Shown piece by piece: positions 1 to 7,287 of a DNA stretch of 9,161 nucleotides; within the stretch, counting starts at the first letter, position 1; the number at the start of each line of letters is the position of its first letter. Source of the DNA: UBA12202 sp049595035 (GTDB lineage: Bacteria; Pseudomonadota; Alphaproteobacteria; Puniceispirillales; UBA1172); assembly GCA_049595035.1 (NCBI GenBank), contig JBMYKD010000035.1, positions 1-9,161 on the forward strand. The letters are read 5' to 3'. The translations under genes were made by a program, and so were the position numbers. Below the pieces are notes generated by a model, which saw nothing but the letters and a program-made list of their open reading frames with translations, was not told where the DNA came from and did no database searches.

Positions 1-26
1 TCAGCAATATTATAATCTTGTGTCAT
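1..26 (-). CDS. 5' end of an unidentified gene downstream of rapZ (partial)
   Basis: An ATG on the minus strand at 26-24 opens a frame that reads MTQDYNIA and then leaves the window. A purine-rich stretch (AGGGA) lies about 9 bases upstream and could serve as ribosome binding site. In related bacteria the gene after rapZ usually encodes the PTS EIIA(Man)-type protein, which commonly starts with a beta strand such as MIGxVxVTHG. These eight residues do not show that, so either there is an N-terminal extension or the gene is something else. Eight codons are too few to assign a product; that this is a real start is an inference from position, spacing and the ribosome-binding-like sequence. Confidence 0.4.
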
Positions 27-119
27 CTGTTTTTTCCCTGAAATTTTGCAGATTTTATTTAACAAGAACTCATGCAAATTGCAACTATAACGCCAGATAT
101 ATCTTAAAAATGGAAAGGC

Positions 120-1031
120 TCAAGATGTGATTTGCATATGTTTTAATCGTGCATCATAGGCGTGGTTCTTTAAATAGGCGGCAATATATTCCGCGGCAAA
201 AACAGACCGGTGGCGACCACCGGTACAGCCAAAACCAATGGTGAATTGGGGTCTACCTTCTTGTTGGTATAGGGGTAAAATCATATCAAGCTGTGCTTTC
301 AGCTGATTCATGAAACGATCAAAAGCCGGATCCTGACAGATATATTCCTGCACCGGTGCATCTCGGCCAGTCTGTTCCGCCAGATCACTAACCCAGTGCG
401 GATTGCTGAGAAAGCGCATATCAAACACCATATCAGCATCATCCGGCACCCCGTGCCGATACGAAAAACTCTTAACAAAAACTGGCATAGGTTCTGTTGC
501 TTTACTGCCAACACCAAGCAAAAGCTGGCGGCGCAAATGTTGTGGTGCCAAACCTGTGGTATCAATCATCAGATCGGCAATTTCAACAATGTCTTTCATG
601 CGATCGATATCTTTTTCTATGGCCAGACCCAGATCAATATCACCATGAATATGCATCAGAGGATGGCGTCGGCGCGTCACATTAAACCGGCGAATGAGTT
701 CATCTTGCGCTGTTGTCAGAAAAATCAGCATAACCCCCTGATCAAGCCGCTTTCTGATATCTGCCATTAATCTCATAAAACCATCTGATGAAAATCCGGA
801 TGTCCGCGCATCAATGGAAACAACCAGTTGGCGCTTATTAGCCTCAACCTCACGTGAAATCAGCTGATCAAACAGATAGAGTGGCAGGTTATCAACCGCC
901 GTATAGCCGGCATCTTCAAGAAAATGCAATGCGGTGGAAATGCCTGATCCTGCCAGCCCGCAAACAACTACCAGCGGCGTGTTAGATAAAGGGTGATCTG
1001 AATGAATAGGGTGAGGTGTTGAGATGGTCAT
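120..1031 (-). CDS. rapZ: RNase adapter / nucleotide-binding protein RapZ
   Basis: RapZ-family (YvcJ/YhbJ) P-loop protein, 303 residues, close to the family's usual 280-300. In enterobacteria RapZ binds small RNAs and guides RNase E to control amino-sugar synthesis; in alphaproteobacteria it sits with PTS regulatory genes and its target is less certain. The N-terminal domain has a P-loop at residues 25-32, the family motif ALxxLEDxGY...VDNLP at 34-50 and a Walker B-like SIDAR at 72-76. The RRF...TRRRHPL segment at 114-125 is also typical. The C-terminal domain carries the conserved GCTGGRHRSV at 268-277, which belongs to the RNA-binding half in E. coli. Oddity: the P-loop reads GLAGSGIS, so residue 31 is Ile (codon ATT) where Lys or Arg is expected. 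No clear Shine-Dalgarno precedes the ATG; chvG stops 39 bp upstream, so coupled or leaderless-like initiation is possible. Family identity is firm, function in this organism is inferred. Confidence 0.93.
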   Translation of the reverse strand: MTISTPHPIHSDHPLSNTPLVVVCGLAGSGISTALHFLEDAGYTAVDNLPLYLFDQLISREVEANKRQLVVSIDARTSGFSSDGFMRLMADIRKRLDQGVMLIFLTTAQDELIRRFNVTRRRHPLMHIHGDIDLGLAIEKDIDRMKDIVEIADLMIDTTGLAPQHLRRQLLLGVGSKATEPMPVFVKSFSYRHGVPDDADMVFDMRFLSNPHWVSDLAEQTGRDAPVQEYICQDPAFDRFMNQLKAQLDMILPLYQQEGRPQFTIGFGCTGGRHRSVFAAEYIAAYLKNHAYDARLKHMQITS

Positions 1032-1056
1032 GGGTTGTTACAATAAGGCGATCCTG

Positions 1057-1069
1057 ACTTTTGAAAAGT
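1057..1069. repeat. 13-bp inverted repeat between chvG and rapZ
   Basis: The sequence ACTTTTGAAAAGT is a perfect inverted repeat with 6-bp arms around one central base, located just after the chvG stop codon. As RNA it could form only a 5-bp A/U-rich stem with a 3-base loop, so a strong terminator is unlikely. It may be a protein site, an RNA-processing point, or chance in an AT-rich spacer. Confidence 0.3.
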
Positions 1070-1070
1070 A

Positions 1071-2708
1071 TTATGACACAACTGTATCATCATCACCACT
1101 TGAAAGCGGTAATAACAGGCGCATACCAGCCCCTATGATCACCCCTTTTTCGTTTTTCACATTAAATGCTTCCATTGATCCCCCATGTGCTTCAGCAATT
1201 TTGAGAGAGATGGATAGGCCAAGTCCGGAATGCTGACCAAACCCTTCACCACTTGGTCGTTCCGAGTAAAAGCGATCAAAAATTGCTTTGAGCTTGTTAT
1301 CCGGAATCCCCGGCCCCTGATCAGTGATCGTTACAATCGCCTTGCCTTTTGATGCGCTCACGGCAAGATCAATATGACCTTCCGGTGGGCTAAAACTGGC
1401 CGCGTTAGTCAAGAGGTTATCCAGTATTTGCACGATGCGATCTACCGCTATCCGGACCAGCACCGGATAGTCTGCTTTCGTCACCGAAAGATGGAGATGA
1501 TCAAGGGCAAATTGTCGTGACTGAACAAACCCTTCAACCATATCATTAAGGTTCAGGGTTTCATATTCGGCCTCGGTCATATCATGGTCAATCCGGCTTG
1601 CCTGAGAGATATCCGTGATCAGCCGATCAAGCCGGATGACGTCAGCATGAATCACTTCCAATAGCCGTTTTTGCTGATCTGGGTCTTTTACCCTTTCCAT
1701 GGTTTCAACCGCACTTTTGAGTGATGTTAGCGGGTTTTTGATTTCATGTGCCACATCAGCGGCAAATCCGGCGGTGGCAACAGCACGTTCCTGTAATTCT
1801 TTGGTCATCAGAGTGATATCCCGCGCCAGTTCACCAATTTCGTCACTGCGATTTGTTAGGCGCGGAAGATCAATCTGTTTAGCGCTCGAAACCCGCACCT
1901 GATCTGCCGCCTTGGCTAATTGGCTGATTGGCCGCGTGATAGAGCGCGACAGATAATAGGCGATGAGGATAGTGGCGAAAAGCACACCGATGGATATCTG
2001 GAAAAACGAATACTGAACGGCGGCCACGTCTTTTTCTATTTGATCACCAGATGCAGTGATAAATAAAGCGCCTCTGACCACCCGCAAATTACGAATAGGA
2101 ATTGCTACCCCCAACACTACTTTACCTGCTCTATCTCTTGCAATGAATGGGGCAGAATCACCTGCTAGTGCTTTTAAAACCCCCGGATAGTCCTGCGCCT
2201 GATTGGACTGGGTTTCCCTGAAAAGAGGATAATCCTGCTTACTGGACATGAGTGATGACAGATCAGTAACCCATTCACGCACCCACTGCATCAGATGGAA
2301 GGTAAAACCTTTATTCTGCTGTCTTTCCAGTGTTGTTGTAATTGCACTTTGCGGGGCGGCAAGCCCGATAGCACTAACACTATCCAATATAAGGCTACCA
2401 TCAGGCTGGAATACCCTGATACGGGCATCAGGAATGCTGGCAATCAGCTGGGCGACCTGTTGCATGGTATCTTGGGACAGTTCACGCTGTGCCAATTGTG
2501 AATATCCGGCATCGGTCAGGCCAATGGTCTGGGCTAATGTTTCACCTTGTCTTTCCAGAGCCATCAGTTCAGCGTTGAACACCGTTTCCCGATACTGATC
2601 AACATAAAAAAGCCCAAGCAGAAACGCACCAATAGGAAATATCGCCACCGCAATGATGCGAAAGCCCAGCGATAGTTGAAAAAATTGGTGCTGATGTTTA
2701 TTACTCAA
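1071..2708 (-). CDS. chvG: ChvG-type membrane sensor histidine kinase
   Basis: Sensor kinase of the ChvG/ExoS family, partner of the adjacent ChvI; in related bacteria the pair responds to acid or envelope stress and controls surface polysaccharide, motility and host-interaction genes. Order of parts: membrane segment at about 13-35, periplasmic sensing region about 36-232, second membrane segment about 235-253, HAMP about 254-307, and dimerisation/phosphoacceptor helix with H321 in the box AHEIKNPL. Then comes the ATP-binding domain with N box around N431/N435, G1 box DQGPGIP at 463-469 and G2 box GLGLSI at 495-500. All catalytic motifs are intact. At 545 residues it is somewhat shorter than the roughly 595 of rhizobial members. 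The start codon is TTG (2708-2706), overlapping the end of chvI by 8 bp; an in-frame TAG lies five codons upstream and a later start would remove the first membrane segment, so TTG is the only reasonable choice. Confidence 0.9.
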   Translation of the reverse strand: MSNKHQHQFFQLSLGFRIIAVAIFPIGAFLLGLFYVDQYRETVFNAELMALERQGETLAQTIGLTDAGYSQLAQRELSQDTMQQVAQLIASIPDARIRVFQPDGSLILDSVSAIGLAAPQSAITTTLERQQNKGFTFHLMQWVREWVTDLSSLMSSKQDYPLFRETQSNQAQDYPGVLKALAGDSAPFIARDRAGKVVLGVAIPIRNLRVVRGALFITASGDQIEKDVAAVQYSFFQISIGVLFATILIAYYLSRSITRPISQLAKAADQVRVSSAKQIDLPRLTNRSDEIGELARDITLMTKELQERAVATAGFAADVAHEIKNPLTSLKSAVETMERVKDPDQQKRLLEVIHADVIRLDRLITDISQASRIDHDMTEAEYETLNLNDMVEGFVQSRQFALDHLHLSVTKADYPVLVRIAVDRIVQILDNLLTNAASFSPPEGHIDLAVSASKGKAIVTITDQGPGIPDNKLKAIFDRFYSERPSGEGFGQHSGLGLSISLKIAEAHGGSMEAFNVKNEKGVIIGAGMRLLLPLSSGDDDTVVS

Positions 2709-3387
2709 GATATTTATAGCCTACCCCGTAAAGCGTTTCGATATGATCAAAATTGCTATCGACTTCACGAAATTTCCGGCGCAAGCGTTTGATGTGGCTA
2801 TCAATTGTCCGGTCATCCAGATAGACATTTTCCCCATATGCCGCATCTAGCAACTGATCTCTGTTCTTGACAATCCCGGGACGCCGCACCAGTGCAGATA
2901 AAATCAAAAACTCGGTCACTGTCAATTTGACTTCCCTATCTTTCCATTTACAGGAATGGCGATCAGGATCAAGCACCATATCCCCAAGAATAATCATCTG
3001 GTCGCCAGATGTGGCAACAGACAAATCCGCCCGCCGCAAAATAGCACGTACCCTTTCCAGCAATAAACGTTGTGAAAAAGGCTTTGTGATATAATCATCT
3101 GCCCCCATCCGAAGCCCTAATGCTTCATCCAGTTCATCATCTTTACTGGTAAGGAAGATAACCGGTAAATTACTGGCACTGCGGATATTCTGCAATAATT
3201 CCATGCCATCCATGCGCGGCATCTTAATATCCAGAATAGCCAGATCAGGTGGGCGACGCTTTAATCCCATCAGACCCTGTTCACCATCGGCATAGGTATC
3301 AACCTCATAGCCTTCTGATTCAAGCAATAAAGATACTGATGTTATGATATTCTGGTCGTCATCGACCAAAGCAATTTTAGAAGCCAT
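2701..3387 (-). CDS. chvI: ChvI-type response regulator (OmpR family)
   Basis: Two-component transcription regulator, 228 residues, normal for OmpR/PhoB-type proteins. The receiver domain (about 4-118) has the acidic pocket D9-D11, phosphoacceptor D53 in the segment LDIKMPRMDG, T80 and K102 (KPF), all as expected for an active receiver. The C-terminal winged-helix DNA-binding domain (about 130-227) carries the recognition-helix region RTIDSHIKRLRRKFR at 193-207 and the closing YGVGYKY hairpin. Phosphorylation by the neighbouring ChvG is inferred from the overlapping arrangement and the family. The ATG is preceded 8 bases upstream by a strong AAGGGAGGG (3396-3404), which fixes the start. It is the first gene of the left-reading cluster, divergent from the flavoprotein gene. 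I found no convincing -35/-10 pair in the 168-bp gap upstream. Confidence 0.93.
   Translation of the reverse strand: MASKIALVDDDQNIITSVSLLLESEGYEVDTYADGEQGLMGLKRRPPDLAILDIKMPRMDGMELLQNIRSASNLPVIFLTSKDDELDEALGLRMGADDYITKPFSQRLLLERVRAILRRADLSVATSGDQMIILGDMVLDPDRHSCKWKDREVKLTVTEFLILSALVRRPGIVKNRDQLLDAAYGENVYLDDRTIDSHIKRLRRKFREVDSNFDHIETLYGVGYKYLE
2720..2727 (-). promoter_or_regulatory. Putative ribosome binding site for the TTG start of chvG
   Basis: GGGGTAGG lies inside the last codons of chvI, 11 bases before the chvG TTG. It is an imperfect Shine-Dalgarno with slightly long spacing. It supports initiation at the TTG by re-initiating ribosomes that have just finished chvI. Confidence 0.35.
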
Positions 3388-3543
3388 GGCATCTGCCCTC
3401 CCTTGACACGCAATATAGTTTAAACCACTTCAATGATGGATGCTATCCCCTTGGCTAGGGCACCAGTTTGGCCACAACATGGCGAAAACATGCCAGTGTC
3501 ATTTTATCTTGACCATAGCGGGATCAATCAATTCGTCACCTAT

Positions 3544-3549
3544 AAGGAG
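3544..3549 (+). promoter_or_regulatory. Shine-Dalgarno that sets the start of the HugZ-like gene
   Basis: AAGGAG sits 6 bases before the ATG at 3556. The frame is open upstream to an ATG at 3433, but that extension has no ribosome binding site and its 41 residues resemble no part of the family. This site therefore decides in favour of 3556. Confidence 0.8.
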
Positions 3550-3555
3550 AAAACG

Positions 3556-4035
3556 ATGCAGGATATATCCGAAAAAGAAATGTGCGAACGGGCAAAGACG
3601 CTATTAAAACGGCTAGGTAAGGCGACGTTATCAACCATTGACCGCAATACCGGATATCCTTATGGCAGTCTTGTTCTGATGGCCAGATGTACGGATGATA
3701 TGCCTCTTCTGCTTTTATCTGATCTGGCTGATCATACCCAGAATCTGCTATCTGACCCGCGTGTGTCACTCATGCTTGATGGCACTGGCAGTCCGGAAAC
3801 AGGACAAAAGGCCATGACCGGAGAACGGCTTACGCTGATGGGCAGGATCGAAAAAGTGAATAAGGATGATATGATCAGCGCCTTTCTTTCCACCCATGGG
3901 GACGCTGAATTATATGCTGGTTTTGCCGATTTTAACTGTTATCGGGTGATACCGGAACGATTTCTTCTGGTAGCGGGGTTTGGACGAATCATGTGGTTAG
4001 AGGCTGATATGGTGATGGCGGCTAAACTCGCCTAA
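3556..4035 (+). CDS. HugZ-like pyridoxamine 5'-phosphate oxidase family protein
   Basis: A 159-residue split-barrel flavin-binding-type protein. Recognisable family features are the N-terminal helix AKTLLKRLGKATLST (13-27), the strand GYPYGSLV (33-40), LLLLSDLADHTQNLLSDPR (51-69), the strand RLTLMGRIEKV (91-101), and the C-terminal segment with DFNCYRV (125-131) followed by VAGFGR (139-144). Members bind FMN or haem; HugZ proteins proper degrade haem, but they carry an additional C-terminal DUF2470-like domain that is absent here. The precise reaction therefore cannot be stated; a redox or haem-related role is possible. The gene is transcribed alone, divergent from chvI, and its stop lies 7 bp from the polA stop on the other strand. 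The short form is common in alphaproteobacteria as far as I know, so it need not be a truncation. Confidence 0.85.
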   Translation: MQDISEKEMCERAKTLLKRLGKATLSTIDRNTGYPYGSLVLMARCTDDMPLLLLSDLADHTQNLLSDPRVSLMLDGTGSPETGQKAMTGERLTLMGRIEKVNKDDMISAFLSTHGDAELYAGFADFNCYRVIPERFLLVAGFGRIMWLEADMVMAAKLA

Positions 4036-4042
4036 CATCATA

Positions 4043-6895
4043 TTAATGCACTTCGTCCCATGATAATCCGGATGAAGCTTCCACTACCAGCGGAACAGAT
4101 AATTCTACGGTTGGCTGTGATGCTTTTTCCATAACACCCGTGATAAGTGCCATCACCGCTGATGCGTCATCTGACGGGCATTCAAAAATCAGTTCATCAT
4201 GAACCTGCAGAAGCATTCTGGCAGGAAGTCCGGAAACAGCGATAGCTTGCGGCATGCGTATCATGGCCTGTTTGATAATATCTGCGGCGGTTCCCTGAAT
4301 AGGGGCATTGATAGCCTGTCTTTCGGCAAAACCGCGTTGTGCCTGATTGGATGATTTGATCCCGTTAATATATAGCCTACGGCCGAATAAGGTTTCCACA
4401 AATCCCTGTTCATGAGCTGCTAATTTTGTTTCATCCATGTAAGTTTTGATACCCGGAAAGCGTTCAAAATACGCATTGATATAATCCCTTGCTTCCCGTT
4501 GCGGGACATGTAATTGCCGCCCCAGACCAAAGGCAGATATGCCATAGATGATGCCAAAATTAATAGCTTTGGCACGGCGTCTGGTTTCACTGGTCATCTG
4601 ATCAAGAGGAACGCCGAATACTTCGGATGCTGTCTGGGCATGAATATCAACACCTTGGCGGAAGGCATTGATCATGCTTTCTTCATTGGCAATATGGGCA
4701 ACCAGACGTAATTCGATCTGGGAATAATCGGCAGAAATCAGTTTGTGATCAGCTTCGGACACAAAGGCGGTACGAATACGCCGCCCTTCTGGGGTACGGA
4801 TAGGAATATTCTGGATATTCGGATCACTGGATGACAGGCGGCCTGTGGAAGCACCCACCATGGAAAAGGACGTATGCACACGTCTAGTATCAGGATGAAT
4901 AGCGGATACAAGCGCGTCTGCATAGGTGGATTTGAGTTTAGCCAATTGTCGCCAATCAAGCACTTTTTCAGCAATCTCAACCCCGGATGCGGCTAAATCT
5001 TCAAGAATATCAGCGCCAGTTGACCATGCCCCGGTCTTGGATTTCTTACCGCCCTCTAATGCCATTTTATCAAACAGAATCTCCCCCAATTGTTTAGGTG
5101 AGCCTATATTAAATGCCGATCCAGCCATTTCATGAATCTGTTGTTCCAGTTCTTTCAGTCTTTCTGCAAACTCATGGCTAATATTGGCAAGGCGGGCAGC
5201 ATCCACTTTTATGCCAGCAACTTCCATATCTACCAGCACGGGTATTAATGGCCGTTCTAATCTTTCATAGACACGTGTTTTATGTTCGGTAACTAGCCTT
5301 GGCTTTAATATCTGCCATAATCGTAATGTCATATCCGCATCTTCGGCGGCATAATTAAGCGCTTCTTCGGGGCTGACTTCATCAAATCGCCGTTTCTTTG
5401 CGCCCTTTCCACAAATATCCGTATAGCTGATCATCTGATGGTTAAGATGGTGCGCTGCCAGATCATCCAGTTTATGCCCGATACCTGAACCCGCATCTAG
5501 TACAAAGGATAGACACATCGTGTCATCAACCGGATGCAATCTGACCGCACCATTGATCTGTCGCGACAAGACATGATCATCATATTTGAGATTATGGCCA
5601 ATTTTTAAAATATGTGAGGCTTCCAGAACCGGTTTTAATATGGCTATCACATCATCAATAGCCATCTGGTCAGGTAATAATCCTGTTTCCATATCTTTAC
5701 TGTTGCCATGTTCCGAATTCGTATCAGTATCAGTATCAGCACCAAGATCAAAACCCAGCTGACCCTGATGGTCGGCATTAACCCCACGGTGACGGATAGG
5801 GATATATGCCGCCGCCGCCGGTGCCACAGCTATGGATATCCCAACCAGTTGCGCTTCAGACGCATTTAGTGACGTGGTTTCCGTATCCACCGCCATGATA
5901 CCTGTTTCTTGAATGCGGGTAACCCAGTTATTCAGTTGTTCTGGCGTGGTGATAAGCTCATATTCTGCTTCTTTGATATCTGGTGCGGAAGGCTGGTCTG
6001 GTTGATGGTCGATTTTTTGTGATGCAACCGAAAGGTCACCATGATGAGATGATATCCGGCTAATCAGACGATTGAATTCCTGTTCTTTTAAAAACCCAAG
6101 AAGTTTATCCATATCATAGGGCTGGCGGGCAAGACCATCTAGGCCAATCGGCAATGGGACATCATCGCGTAACGTTACCAGCTGGCGTGAAATGCGTGCC
6201 TGTTCGGCATAGGTGATCAGGCTTTCCCGGCGTTTTGGCTGTTTGATTTCTTCTGCTCTGGCAAGCAGACTGTCCAGATCACCGAAATGATTAATAAGCT
6301 CGGCAGCAGTTTTGACGCCAATTCCCGGCACCCCCGGCACGTTATCCGTTGAATCACCAGCCAGCGATTGCACATCAACCACTCTATCCGGATGAACACC
6401 GAATTTATCCAATACATCATCAGCGCCAATCCGTTTCTGTTTCATCGGGTCAAGCATGGAAACATGCGGCCGGATCAATTGCATCAGGTCTTTATCCGAT
6501 GAAACAATCACAACATCAAGATCCTTACCCTCGGCTTCCTGGGTGTATGTGGCAATCAGATCATCTGCCTCAAAGCCTTCTAATTCGGCAACAGGCAGGT
6601 TTAATGCGTCGGCGGCAACACGGATCAAGGGGAATTGCGGGATTAAATCTTCGGGTGCTTCTGACCGGTTGGCTTTATAGTCTGGATAAATATCGTTCCG
6701 GAATGTTTTTCGCGCCTGATCAAGGACTACTACCACATGATCTGGGTTAAGATCATCCAGCAGTTTCATCACCATGCTGGTAAATCCGAACACCGCATTA
6801 ACCGGCGTCCCATCACCACGGGTCATCGGCGGCAGAGCAAAGAAAGCGCGGAAGATATAGGCCGAGCCATCAATAAGCAGGAGCTGATGGCTCAT
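4043..6895 (-). CDS. polA: DNA polymerase I
   Basis: Full-length DNA polymerase I, 950 residues (E. coli 928), for Okazaki fragment processing and repair synthesis. The 5'-nuclease domain (1-290) shows the metal-binding acids: D9, D59, EADD 109-112, D134/D136, and D181/D184 before the PGVPGIGVKTA helix-hairpin-helix. The 3'-5' exonuclease domain (about 310-530) keeps D337 and E339 (DTET), D439 (HNLKYD) and Y515/D519 (YAAED), so proofreading should be active. The polymerase domain has motif A with D723 (DYSQIELR), motif B R772-x3-K776-x3-F780-x3-Y784, and motif C HDE 899-901. F780 is the usual Phe of the E. coli-like enzyme. An acidic, low-complexity insertion lies at about 377-410. The start at 6895 (MSHQLLLIDG) fits the family N-terminus; a longer frame to 6952 overlaps the upstream gene and adds unrelated residues. 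Only 2 bases separate this ATG from the stop of the zinc-finger gene, and no good ribosome binding site is seen, suggesting translational coupling. Confidence 0.97.
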   Translation of the reverse strand: MSHQLLLIDGSAYIFRAFFALPPMTRGDGTPVNAVFGFTSMVMKLLDDLNPDHVVVVLDQARKTFRNDIYPDYKANRSEAPEDLIPQFPLIRVAADALNLPVAELEGFEADDLIATYTQEAEGKDLDVVIVSSDKDLMQLIRPHVSMLDPMKQKRIGADDVLDKFGVHPDRVVDVQSLAGDSTDNVPGVPGIGVKTAAELINHFGDLDSLLARAEEIKQPKRRESLITYAEQARISRQLVTLRDDVPLPIGLDGLARQPYDMDKLLGFLKEQEFNRLISRISSHHGDLSVASQKIDHQPDQPSAPDIKEAEYELITTPEQLNNWVTRIQETGIMAVDTETTSLNASEAQLVGISIAVAPAAAAYIPIRHRGVNADHQGQLGFDLGADTDTDTNSEHGNSKDMETGLLPDQMAIDDVIAILKPVLEASHILKIGHNLKYDDHVLSRQINGAVRLHPVDDTMCLSFVLDAGSGIGHKLDDLAAHHLNHQMISYTDICGKGAKKRRFDEVSPEEALNYAAEDADMTLRLWQILKPRLVTEHKTRVYERLERPLIPVLVDMEVAGIKVDAARLANISHEFAERLKELEQQIHEMAGSAFNIGSPKQLGEILFDKMALEGGKKSKTGAWSTGADILEDLAASGVEIAEKVLDWRQLAKLKSTYADALVSAIHPDTRRVHTSFSMVGASTGRLSSSDPNIQNIPIRTPEGRRIRTAFVSEADHKLISADYSQIELRLVAHIANEESMINAFRQGVDIHAQTASEVFGVPLDQMTSETRRRAKAINFGIIYGISAFGLGRQLHVPQREARDYINAYFERFPGIKTYMDETKLAAHEQGFVETLFGRRLYINGIKSSNQAQRGFAERQAINAPIQGTAADIIKQAMIRMPQAIAVSGLPARMLLQVHDELIFECPSDDASAVMALITGVMEKASQPTVELSVPLVVEASSGLSWDEVH
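5721..5738. repeat. Three tandem copies of GTATCA within polA
   Basis: Three perfect 6-bp units encode Asp-Thr-Asp-Thr-Asp-Thr (residues 387-392) in the insertion of the exonuclease domain. A tandem array with a unit divisible by three can change length without shifting the frame, so length variation between strains would be tolerated. Confidence 0.7.
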
Positions 6896-6897
6896 TG

Positions 6898-7149
6898 TTA
6901 TGAACCGATATCCATATCTTGTCCTTGATCTTCGACATAAAGCCGCGAACAATAAGGGCAGCGCACTTGTCGGGTATCTTCATCAAGCGTAAGCCAGACA
7001 CGCGGATGCCCTAACGCCCCGCCACCGCCATCACAGGGCACGCGCAGGCCAGTAACAGGAAAAGGGGTTTGCATCTCAGCGGTATCCGGAACAGGATGTG
7101 CCGGTGCCAGATGATTTTCCGATTTTTTCATAAGCTTTGTTGTATTCAT
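6898..7149 (-). CDS. CHCC-type zinc-finger domain protein
   Basis: An 83-residue protein with a single recognisable domain: C39 in PCDGGGGALGHPRV, H48, then C64 and C67 in CPYC. This is the CHCC zinc-finger pattern shared with the mitochondrial complex I accessory subunit NDUFS6; the bacterial versions are small proteins of unknown precise role. The first 30 residues are polar and unstructured-looking. The ATG at 7149 is preceded by a weak GGTGA about 6 bases away; a second ATG at codon 7 (7131) has no ribosome binding site. It is the first gene of a unit with polA, which starts 2 bases after this stop codon, and a promoter-like sequence lies upstream at 7217-7244. Zinc binding is inferred from the four ligands. 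Confidence 0.85.
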   Translation of the reverse strand: MNTTKLMKKSENHLAPAHPVPDTAEMQTPFPVTGLRVPCDGGGGALGHPRVWLTLDEDTRQVRCPYCSRLYVEDQGQDMDIGS

Positions 7150-7216
7150 TTTTTCACCATGTCATGAAACGATGTCATCATACGCCGTGTTAGAGGATTT
7201 ATCCATAGCACAGGTT

Positions 7217-7244
7217 AGCATATCTCCCATCCGACAACAGTCAA
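7217..7244 (-). promoter_or_regulatory. Putative sigma-70 type promoter for the zinc-finger gene and polA
   Basis: On the minus strand TTGACT (7244-7239) is followed after 16 bases by TATGCT (7222-7217). This matches the -35 consensus at 5 of 6 positions and the -10 at 4 of 6. Transcription would start near 7210, giving a leader of about 60 bases before the ATG at 7149. It is the best promoter-like sequence seen in the window, but is judged by eye only. Confidence 0.55.
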
Positions 7245-7269
7245 AAAACGTCACGGTCATGCTGCCTTT

Positions 7270-7284
7270 TTACCGGAACGGTAA
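7270..7284. promoter_or_regulatory. Inverted repeat TTACCG-GAA-CGGTAA, possible operator
   Basis: Perfect 6-bp arms with a 3-base centre, in the divergent spacer between the zinc-finger gene and the ABC ATPase gene. The size and symmetry resemble a binding site for a dimeric repressor. It lies 26 bp upstream of the -35 of the minus-strand promoter and about 75 bp before the ABC start codon, so it fits control of the ABC gene better. No regulator gene is visible in the window. Confidence 0.4.
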
Positions 7285-7287
7285 TCA

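Noticed and set aside
308..770. Several open frames overlapping rapZ on both strands
   Set aside because: They are shadows of rapZ, lack recognisable domains and ribosome binding sites, and rapZ is clearly the coding frame.
3403..3408. Perfect TTGACA on the plus strand, possible -35 for the HugZ-like gene
   Set aside because: No acceptable -10 follows at 16-18 bp, and the hexamer overlaps the complement of the chvI ribosome binding site.
3433..3555. N-terminal extension of the HugZ-like gene from an ATG at 3433
   Set aside because: No ribosome binding site there, the added residues do not resemble the family, and a strong AAGGAG precedes the ATG at 3556.
4036..4042. Terminator between the convergent HugZ-like gene and polA
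   Set aside because: Only 7 bp separate the stop codons and no hairpin with a T-run is seen there, so none is called.
4514..6928. Open frames on both strands within polA
   Set aside because: All overlap the conserved polA frame, and their translations show no domain or signal.
6896..6952. Longer PolA starting at 6952
   Set aside because: The extra residues overlap the zinc-finger gene in another frame and do not fit the PolA N-terminus, which begins at MSHQLLLIDG.
7147..7161. Five-codon ATG-GTG-AAA-AAA-TGA mini-frame overlapping the zinc-finger start
   Set aside because: Too short and not preceded by a ribosome binding site; most likely chance, though a start-stop overlap could in principle regulate.
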